Shown here: positions 7,022 to 11,394 of the stretch, piece by piece
Position numbering within the stretch: the stretch's first letter is position 1
Layout: the number at the start of each line of letters is the position of its first letter
NCBI RefSeq assembly: GCF_937890585.1
Contig: NZ_CALACG010000217.1
Coordinates: forward strand, 1-11,394
Length of the DNA: 11,394 nucleotides
Reading direction: 5' to 3'
From: an uncultured Campylobacter sp.
GTDB taxonomy: Bacteria; Campylobacterota; Campylobacteria; Campylobacterales; Campylobacteraceae
The notes under the pieces: model-generated
Seen by the model: only the letters and a program-made list of their open reading frames with translations
Databases searched by the model: none
What the model was told of the DNA's origin: nothing
Program-made: the position numbers and the translations under genes

Positions 7022-7780
7022 ATGGCTATCACGCTAAAAAGACCAGCTGAGATAGAGAAAATGAGAGCGGCGAATAAGATCGTCGCTCGAACACTTGATC
7101 ACATTTCTACGATCATAAAACCTGGAATTTCACTTCTTGAGATAGATAAAATTTGTGAAGATATGATAAGAGCCGCTGGAGCAAAACCTGCTTTTAAAGG
7201 GCTTTATGGCTTTCCAAATGCAGCTTGCATAAGCGTCAATGAAGTGGTGATCCACGGAATTCCAAATGAATACAAGCTAAAAGAGGGTGATATCGTTAGT
7301 GTAGATATTGGTTCAAATTTAGATGGTTATTTTGGTGATTCAGCTAGGACATTTGGAGTTGGTAAAATTTCAAAAGAAGACGAAGCTTTGATCGCTTGCT
7401 CAAAAGATGCGCTTTATTTTGCGATTGATTTCATAAGAGCTGGTATGCACTTTAAAGAAATTTGCTACGAGCTTGAGAAATTTATACTAGGCAGAGGCTA
7501 TGTACCTTTGCGCGGATATTGCGGTCACGGTATAGGCAAAAGGCCACATGAAGAGCCAGAAATCCCAAACTATCTTGAAGGAAATAATTCAAAAGCTGGA
7601 CCAAAGATAAAAGAGGGAATGGTTTTTTGTATAGAGCCGATGATCTGCCAAAAAGATGGCACGCCAGTTTTAGGAAGCGATAACTGGAAAGTAACCTCAA
7701 AAGATGGTTTGAGAACTAGCCATTATGAGCATTGCATGGCGATAGTTAATGGCAAAGCCGAAATTTTAAGCCAAGCGTAA
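7022..7780 (+). CDS. map: Type I methionine aminopeptidase
   Basis: The 252-residue product is a pita-bread-fold metallopeptidase that removes the initiator methionine from new proteins in the cytoplasm. All five metal ligands are present: D95 in VDIGS, D106 in GDSARTF, H169 in GHGIG, E205 in IEPM and E236 in SHYEH. Catalytic histidines H78 (VIHGIP) and H176 (RPHEEP) are also kept. It lacks an N-terminal zinc-finger extension, as in E. coli MetAP. Placement right after secY with one intervening base is shared with Gram-positive and epsilonproteobacterial clusters, although adk, often found between them in Gram-positives, is absent. Confidence 0.97.
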   Translation: MAITLKRPAEIEKMRAANKIVARTLDHISTIIKPGISLLEIDKICEDMIRAAGAKPAFKGLYGFPNAACISVNEVVIHGIPNEYKLKEGDIVSVDIGSNLDGYFGDSARTFGVGKISKEDEALIACSKDALYFAIDFIRAGMHFKEICYELEKFILGRGYVPLRGYCGHGIGKRPHEEPEIPNYLEGNNSKAGPKIKEGMVFCIEPMICQKDGTPVLGSDNWKVTSKDGLRTSHYEHCMAIVNGKAEILSQA

Positions 7781-7812
7781 AATTTATAGCAAATTTAAAG
7801 AAAGGAGAGTTT

Positions 7813-8031
7813 GTGGCAAAAGACGATGTCATTGAGATTGATGGAAATGTTGTTGAAGCACTGCCAAATGCAACTTTTAAAGTTGAGCTTGACAACAAAC
7901 ATATCATTTTATGTCATATCGCCGGTAAGATGAGAATGCATTATATAAAGATAATGCCTGGCGACCGCGTAAAAGTAGAACTTACGCCATATAGCCTAGA
8001 CAAGGGTAGGATCACTTATAGATATAAGTAA
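7813..8031 (+). CDS. infA: Translation initiation factor IF-1
   Basis: The 72-residue product [20 protein letters not shown]... is a single S1-like OB-fold with the IF-1 blocks [33 protein letters not shown] and [10 protein letters not shown]-1 occupies the A site of the 30S subunit during initiation. The start is GTG at 7813, supported by AAAGGAGAG at 7801-7809 and by the exact family N-terminus; no in-frame ATG fits. It is the only non-ATG start in this set. The 32-nt gap after map shows no hairpin. Confidence 0.97.
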
Positions 8032-8065
8032 ATTTGATTTTGTGGCAAATATGCTAAGTAAATTT

Positions 8066-8105
8066 AAAGCTGGTTTTGGGTAAAATCCAAGCTTTGCGAA
8101 AAGCT
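8066..8105 (+). other. Mutually exclusive hairpins sharing one arm
   Basis: AGCTTT at 8090-8095 can pair with AAAGCT at 8100-8105 around a GCGA (GNRA-type) tetraloop, a compact six-pair hairpin. The same arm can instead pair with AAAGCT at 8066-8071. That alternative extends inward through GG/CC (8072-8073 with 8087-8088) and TTTT/AAAA (8074-8077 with 8082-8085) with single-base bulges. The upstream form is possible only in transcripts reading through from infA. Confidence 0.4.
8074..8086 (+). promoter_or_regulatory. Possible sigma-70 promoter for the rpmJ-rplQ operon
   Basis: TAAAAT at 8081-8086 follows TTTTGGG at 8074-8080. This is like Campylobacter vegetative promoters, which have a -10 box, a T/G-rich element near -16 and no clear -35. 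No TTGACA-like -35 is seen. Transcription would start near 8093 and give a leader of about 128 nt before rpmJ. Confidence 0.4.
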
Positions 8106-8113
8106 GTATGAAG

Positions 8114-8152
8114 AATTATTTTCAAAGTTCCCCACTTATTTTGAAAATAGTT
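8114..8152 (+). other. 13-pair leader hairpin
   Basis: AATTATTTTCAAA (8114-8126) pairs along its full length with TTTGAAAATAGTT (8140-8152), with one U-G pair. The 13-base loop contains CCCCACTT. It is AT-rich but long. CCACTT in the loop (8132-8137) is complementary to AAGTGG (8193-8198) in the loop region of the next hairpin. It has no U-tract, so it is not an intrinsic terminator. Confidence 0.5.
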
Positions 8153-8185
8153 GGTTTAAATTCTTTCTTTAGACCTGATGCAGCC

Positions 8186-8214
8186 CCTAAAAAAGTGGAA
8201 TAAATTTTTAGGAG
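8186..8214 (+). promoter_or_regulatory. Hairpin that sequesters the rpmJ ribosome binding site
   Basis: CCTAAAAA (8186-8193) is perfectly complementary to TTTTTAGG (8205-8212) across an 11-base loop. The 3' arm includes the first bases of the AGGAG Shine-Dalgarno (8210-8214), which lies six bases before the rpmJ ATG. Folding would hide the ribosome binding site. The stem is mostly A-U, so it would be weak unless a protein or loop contact stabilises it. Confidence 0.45.
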
Positions 8215-8220
8215 ACTAAA

Positions 8221-8334
8221 ATGAAAGTTCGTCCTTCTGTAAAGAAGATGTGTGACAAATGTAAAATTGTCAAACGTAGTGGCATAATTCGTGTTATCTG
8301 CGAAAATCCAAAACATAAACAAAGACAAGGATAA
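8221..8334 (+). CDS. rpmJ: 50S ribosomal protein L36, zinc-binding type
   Basis: The ORF of 37 codons starts [20 protein letters not shown] and ends KHKQRQG. It has the zinc ligands C11, C14, C27 and H32 in the spacing CxxC-x12-C-x4-H of C+ L36. L36 is the smallest 50S protein and binds 23S rRNA near L6 and L16. An AGGAG site at 8210-8214 supports the ATG. rpsM starts three bases after the stop, with AGGATAAGG in the overlap region. It is the first gene of the alpha operon here. Confidence 0.98.
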   Translation: MKVRPSVKKMCDKCKIVKRSGIIRVICENPKHKQRQG

Positions 8335-8337
8335 GGC

Positions 8338-8706
8338 ATGGCACGTATTGCAGGTGTAGATTTACCAAACAAAAAGAGAATAGAGTATGGTTTGACTTAT
8401 ATCTATGGTATAGGTCTTTACAAATCTCGTCAAATCCTTGACGCAGCTGGAATTTCTTACGACAAGAGAGTTTACGAGCTTAGCGAAGACGAAGCAGCAG
8501 CTATCCGTAAAGAAATTCAAGAGCACCACGTCGTTGAGGGTGACTTGAGAAAACAAGTTGCTATGGATATCAAAGCTCTTATGGATCTTGGAAGTTATAG
8601 AGGTCTTCGCCACAGAAAAGGTCTTCCTGTTCGTGGTCAAAAGACTAAAACTAATGCTAGAACCAGAAAAGGCAGACGTAAAACTGTCGGCGCGGCTACT
8701 AAGTAA
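8338..8706 (+). CDS. rpsM: 30S ribosomal protein S13
   Basis: The 122-residue product starts [20 protein letters not shown] and has the helix-two-turn-helix core with [14 protein letters not shown]. The signature [20 protein letters not shown] precedes a basic C-terminal tail that reaches toward P-site tRNA. S13 forms intersubunit bridges with L5 and 23S rRNA. Only three bases separate it from rpmJ, so there is no intergenic space for an E. coli-style S4-binding pseudoknot directly before rpsM. It uses a mix of CGT, CGC and AGA arginine codons. Confidence 0.98.
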   Translation: MARIAGVDLPNKKRIEYGLTYIYGIGLYKSRQILDAAGISYDKRVYELSEDEAAAIRKEIQEHHVVEGDLRKQVAMDIKALMDLGSYRGLRHRKGLPVRGQKTKTNARTRKGRRKTVGAATK

Positions 8707-8728
8707 GGCAAGGGTTAAAGGATAATAA

Positions 8729-9121
8729 ATGGCGAAAAGAAAAATTGTTAAGAAAAAAGTAGTTAGAAAAAGTATAGCCAAAGGTATCGTTTATATCAGT
8801 GCAACATTTAACAATACTATGGTAACTGTAACTGATGAAATGGGAAATGCTATTGCATGGAGTAGTGCAGGCGGCTTAGGCTTTAAAGGTAGTAAAAAAT
8901 CAACTCCTTACGCAGCTCAACAAGCAGTTGAAGACGCTTTAACAAAAGCAAAAGAGCACGGCATTAAAGAAGTTGGCATTAAGGTTCAAGGTCCAGGTAG
9001 CGGACGTGAAACGGCTGTTAAGAGTGTAGGTGGTGTAGAGGGTATAAAAGTAACTTTTTTCAAAGATATCACACCTTTACCACACAATGGTTGCAGACCG
9101 CCAAAACGCCGCCGCGTATAA
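8729..9121 (+). CDS. rpsK: 30S ribosomal protein S11
   Basis: The 130-residue product contains [40 protein letters not shown], the glycine-rich [13 protein letters not shown] and the terminal [13 protein letters not shown], all defining features of S11. S11 lies on the 30S platform beside the E-site codon. An AAAGGATAA site precedes the ATG. Its lysine-rich N-terminus is AT-rich, as in Campylobacter homologues. The order rpsM-rpsK-rpsD-rpoA-rplQ is that of proteobacterial alpha operons. Confidence 0.98.
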   Translation: MAKRKIVKKKVVRKSIAKGIVYISATFNNTMVTVTDEMGNAIAWSSAGGLGFKGSKKSTPYAAQQAVEDALTKAKEHGIKEVGIKVQGPGSGRETAVKSVGGVEGIKVTFFKDITPLPHNGCRPPKRRRV

Positions 9122-9146
9122 TTAGAGAAAATTAGGAGAAATTATT

Positions 9147-9773
9147 ATGGCTAGATATACAGGACCTGTTGAAAAATTAGAAAGACGTCTTGGTGTGTCT
9201 CTTGCGTTAAAAGGCGAAAGAAGACTTGCTGGTAAAAGTGCTTTAGAAAAAAGACCTTATGCACCAGGACAACACGGACAAAGAAGAGCAAAAATAAGCG
9301 AATATGGCTTACAACTTCGCGAGAAGCAAAAAGCTAAATTTATGTATGGCGTTTCAGAGAAACAATTTAGAAGATTGTTCCAAGAAGCAGCACGCCGCGA
9401 GGGCAACACTGGTGCTCTTTTGGTTCAACTACTAGAGCAGAGATTAGACAATGTTGTTTACAGAATGGGCTTTGCAACGACTCGTCGCTTTGCTCGCCAG
9501 CTAGTAACTCATGGACATATTTTAGTAAATGGCAAGAGAGTGGATATCCCATCTTACAGAGTGGAACCAGGCTCTAAAGTAGAAGTTGCTGAGAAATCTA
9601 AAAACAATCCACAAATCGTTCGCGCGATCGATCTTACAGCTCAAACTGGCATCGTTGCTTGGGTAGATGTGGAAAAAGAGAAAAAATTTGGAATTTTCAC
9701 TAGAAATCCAGAAAGAGAAGAGGTTATCATTCCTGTTGAGGAAAGATTTATAGTAGAGCTTTATTCGAAATAA
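9147..9773 (+). CDS. rpsD: 30S ribosomal protein S4, cysteine-free type
   Basis: The 208-residue product begins [19 protein letters not shown]. It has the S4 N-terminal domain with [19 protein letters not shown], then the S4 RNA-binding domain at about residues 97-160 ([34 protein letters not shown]). No cysteine is present, so it is the zinc-free form, unlike S14 and L36 in the same cluster. S4 starts 30S assembly by binding the 16S 5' domain. In E. coli it also represses this operon, which makes it the first suspect as ligand of the rpmJ leader. A TTAGGAGAAA site precedes the start. Confidence 0.98.
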   Translation: MARYTGPVEKLERRLGVSLALKGERRLAGKSALEKRPYAPGQHGQRRAKISEYGLQLREKQKAKFMYGVSEKQFRRLFQEAARREGNTGALLVQLLEQRLDNVVYRMGFATTRRFARQLVTHGHILVNGKRVDIPSYRVEPGSKVEVAEKSKNNPQIVRAIDLTAQTGIVAWVDVEKEKKFGIFTRNPEREEVIIPVEERFIVELYSK

Positions 9774-9787
9774 TAGAGGGTATAAAG

Positions 9788-10804
9788 ATGAGAAAGATTA
9801 CTACATCAGCTTATATGCCAACTGAAATAGAAGTTAAAAGTGTTAGCGAAAATGTTGCTAACATTACAGCATATCCTTTTGAAGCAGGTTATGCTGTTAC
9901 TTTGGCTCACCCACTACGCCGTCTTCTTTACACAAGTACAGTAGGCTTTGCTCCTATTGGTGTAAAGATAAAAGGCGTTAGCCACGAATTTGATAGTATG
10001 CGCGGCATGCTTGAAGACGTAGCGTTTTTTATTATAAATTTGAAAAAGATCAGATTTAAGTTAAAAAGCGGCAGTGAGCGTGAAGTTATAGAGTATAGCT
10101 TTAAAGGACCAAAAGAGATAACTGGCGCTGACCTAAATAACGACCTAGTTGAGATCGTTAATCCAGATGCATATCTTGCGACTATCAACGAAGATGCTGA
10201 GTTAAATTTCTCAGTCATCATCCAAAAAGGTATCGGATATGTTCCTAGTGAAGAGATCAGAGAAGAGATCGAAGACGACTTTATCGCACTAGATGCTTTC
10301 TTTACACCTGTTAAAAAAGCAGTTTATGAGATACAAAACGTCTTGGTTGAAGATGACCCAGACTACGAGAAAATCGTATTTACGATAACAACAGATGGTC
10401 AAGTTGGTCCAGTAGAAGCTTTTAAAAATTGTTTAGAAGCTATGTATCAGCAAATGTCAGTATTTAAAGGAATTTTGGATATTGATGTTAGCGCTCCAGT
10501 TGCTAGCTCAAGCGCAAGCAGCGAGTTCTCAAAGCTACTTTCTAGTGTAGAAGATCTAAATTTAAGCGCTAGAAGCTTTAACTGCCTTGATAAGGCTGAG
10601 ATTAGATTTATCGGTGAGCTTGCGTTGATGGACGAAAACGAGCTTAAAGAGCTTAAAAATTTAGGTAAAAAATCTCTTGAAGAGATAAAAGCGGTTATGG
10701 AAGAGATAGGCTATCCAGTTGGTGTTGATGTGCTAAAAGATAGCAAAGAGCAACTCAGAAAGAAAATAACCGAGCTAAAATCACAAATGAGTGCAAAAGA
10801 ATAA
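9788..10804 (+). CDS. rpoA: DNA-directed RNA polymerase subunit alpha
   Basis: The 338-residue product has the N-terminal dimerisation domain (about 1-232) and, after a serine-rich linker ([11 protein letters not shown], 235-245), the C-terminal domain (about 252-312). In the NTD the usual GN(A/S)LRR motif reads AHPLRR (40-45). The CTD keeps the DNA-binding residues R262, N265 and K294/K295 in ARSFNCL and [11 protein letters not shown], which in E. coli contact UP elements and activators. A charged tail of about 25 residues ([20 protein letters not shown]) extends past the CTD. Alpha nucleates polymerase assembly. An AGAGGG site precedes the ATG. Confidence 0.98.
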   Translation: MRKITTSAYMPTEIEVKSVSENVANITAYPFEAGYAVTLAHPLRRLLYTSTVGFAPIGVKIKGVSHEFDSMRGMLEDVAFFIINLKKIRFKLKSGSEREVIEYSFKGPKEITGADLNNDLVEIVNPDAYLATINEDAELNFSVIIQKGIGYVPSEEIREEIEDDFIALDAFFTPVKKAVYEIQNVLVEDDPDYEKIVFTITTDGQVGPVEAFKNCLEAMYQQMSVFKGILDIDVSAPVASSSASSEFSKLLSSVEDLNLSARSFNCLDKAEIRFIGELALMDENELKELKNLGKKSLEEIKAVMEEIGYPVGVDVLKDSKEQLRKKITELKSQMSAKE

Positions 10805-10815
10805 AAGGACAATAG

Positions 10816-11172
10816 ATGAGACATAAACACGGATATCGCAAACTTGGTAGAACGTCATCTCATAGATCTGCATTGCTTAAGAATTTAGCGATAGCTATCA
10901 TCAAAAGCGAAAAGATAGAGACAACTTTACCAAAAGCAAAAGAGCTTAGAAGCTATGTTGAAAAGCTTATCACAAGAGCTAGAAAAGGCGACTCTAACGC
11001 TCACAGAGCAGTTTTTGCTTCTTTGCAAGACAAAGAGACTACAAACAAGCTAGTTACTGAAGTAGCTCCAAAATTTAAAGAGCGCAACGGTGGCTATACA
11101 AGGATCATCAAAACTCGCGTTCGCAGAGGCGACGCAGCAGAGATGGCTTATATAGAGCTAGTAGCTGAATAA
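10816..11172 (+). CDS. rplQ: 50S ribosomal protein L17
   Basis: The 118-residue product begins [20 protein letters not shown], matching L17, followed by [25 protein letters not shown] and the ending [23 protein letters not shown]17 lies near the tunnel exit of the 50S subunit. An AAAAGGAC site precedes the ATG, 11 bases after the rpoA stop. It is the last gene of the operon: the intrinsic terminator starts six bases past its stop codon. Confidence 0.98.
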   Translation: MRHKHGYRKLGRTSSHRSALLKNLAIAIIKSEKIETTLPKAKELRSYVEKLITRARKGDSNAHRAVFASLQDKETTNKLVTEVAPKFKERNGGYTRIIKTRVRRGDAAEMAYIELVAE

Positions 11173-11177
11173 TCCCC

Positions 11178-11205
11178 AGAGAGCCTATCTGGCTCTCTTT
11201 TCTTT
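11178..11205 (+). terminator. Intrinsic terminator closing the operon
   Basis: AGAGAGCC (11178-11185) and GGCTCTCT (11191-11198) form a perfect eight-pair stem with a TATCT loop, followed by TTTCTTTCT. This is the strongest hairpin with a U-tract in the window. The gene-free sequence after it supports transcription ending here. Confidence 0.93.
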
Positions 11206-11394
11206 CTAAATTTATCTTTTTACGTTTTATAAATTTTCATTTTTAAAAGCTTTTTAAAATTACCCATCCTGTTTCCTAGCAAATTTTCATGCAAAATTTG
11301 GTTTTTGGTGTTCTGGGGGAGTGATGGGCTGGAGTTAGTGCAAATTTATATATTTCTTTAAACGCAAATAGGCTAGATACTTATAGTATTAAAT
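11206..11394. other. Gene-free AT-rich stretch after the operon
   Basis: I see no supported gene on either strand up to the window edge. It holds a 10-nt palindrome AAAAGCTTTT (11245-11254), a perfect eight-pair inverted repeat CAAATTTT/AAAATTTG (11280-11287 and 11293-11300) and a G-rich patch around 11307-11333. A -10-like TATAGT lies at 11382-11387, within the small inverted repeat ATACT-TAT-AGTAT (11377-11389). The last element could belong to a gene beyond the right edge, but this cannot be judged. Confidence 0.6.
11280..11300. repeat. Inverted repeat CAAATTTT/AAAATTTG
   Basis: Perfect eight-base arms around CATGC (11288-11292), all but one pair A-T. T-rich sequence (GGTTTTTGG) follows on the + strand. 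It is too weak to call a terminator with confidence. It may mark the 3' end of transcription units or be chance in AT-rich DNA. Confidence 0.35.

Larger units (their letters stand above)
8032..8220 (+). other. 189-nt infA-rpmJ gap: promoter and structured leader
   Basis: No gene is visible here. In order it holds a possible -10 promoter element (8081-8086), overlapping alternative hairpins (8066-8105), a 13-pair hairpin (8114-8152), a pyrimidine-rich stretch TTCTTTCTTT (8161-8170), and a hairpin whose 3' arm contains the rpmJ ribosome binding site (8186-8212). The position at the head of the alpha operon suggests a regulatory leader. Confidence 0.65.

Noticed and set aside
8335-8337. E. coli-type S4 pseudoknot directly before rpsM
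   Set aside because: Only three bases separate rpmJ and rpsM, and no such structure was seen across the junction.
8122-8781. Reverse-strand ORFs opposite rpmJ, rpsM and other ribosomal genes
   Set aside because: They mirror well-recognised + strand genes, lack family features and have no convincing ribosome binding sites.
11220-11267. 15-codon reverse ORF after an AGGAAACAGG-like site
   Set aside because: It is very short, composed mostly of lysine and hydrophobic residues from AT-rich sequence, and overlaps a palindrome. There is no support beyond the start site.
11301-11337. GGGGGAG plus ATG (11323) as the start of a new gene
   Set aside because: The frame ends after four codons (MGWS). 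It could be a remnant, but nothing recognisable surrounds it.

Overview
The window is a ribosomal-protein super-operon from an epsilonproteobacterium (Campylobacterota), most likely a non-jejuni Campylobacter of the concisus/curvus/showae kind. The evidence is AT-rich DNA with AAA/AGA/ATA-heavy codons and frequent AAATTT in the gaps, RpoA with the LAHPLRR variant, no rpmD (L30) between rpsE and rplO, and closely Campylobacter-like protein sequences. The species is inference. All 24 genes are on the + strand and look intact, except rpsS, which is cut by the left edge.

Layout. Positions 1-1790 hold the tail of the S10 operon: rpsS (end), rplV, rpsC, rplP, rpmC. Positions 1792-7020 hold the spc operon: rpsQ, rplN, rplX, rplE, rpsN, rpsH, rplF, rplR, rpsE, rplO, secY. 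They are followed at 7022-8031 by map (methionine aminopeptidase) and infA (IF-1). Positions 8221-11172 hold the alpha operon: rpmJ, rpsM, rpsK, rpsD, rpoA, rplQ, closed by a clear intrinsic terminator at 11178-11205. The last 190 bases contain no gene I can support.

The genes build both ribosomal subunits, start translation (IF-1), trim the initiator methionine (MetAP), export proteins (SecY) and supply the RNA polymerase alpha subunit. Most junctions are 0-45 nt, and several are TAATG stop/start overlaps that imply translational coupling.

The only real surprises are two non-coding gaps of almost equal length. One (3791-3978, 188 nt) splits rpsH from rplF and holds a terminator-like hairpin, a 16-nt perfect palindrome and two interleaved inverted repeats that could form a pseudoknot just before rplF. 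The other (8032-8220, 189 nt) separates infA from rpmJ. It holds a plausible promoter and a leader with stacked hairpins, the last of which pairs with the rpmJ Shine-Dalgarno sequence. These are the best candidates for undescribed ribosomal-protein regulatory RNA. Both are inferences from base pairing done by eye, and comparison with related genomes is needed to judge them. I saw no mobile element, CRISPR array, tRNA or foreign gene cassette.
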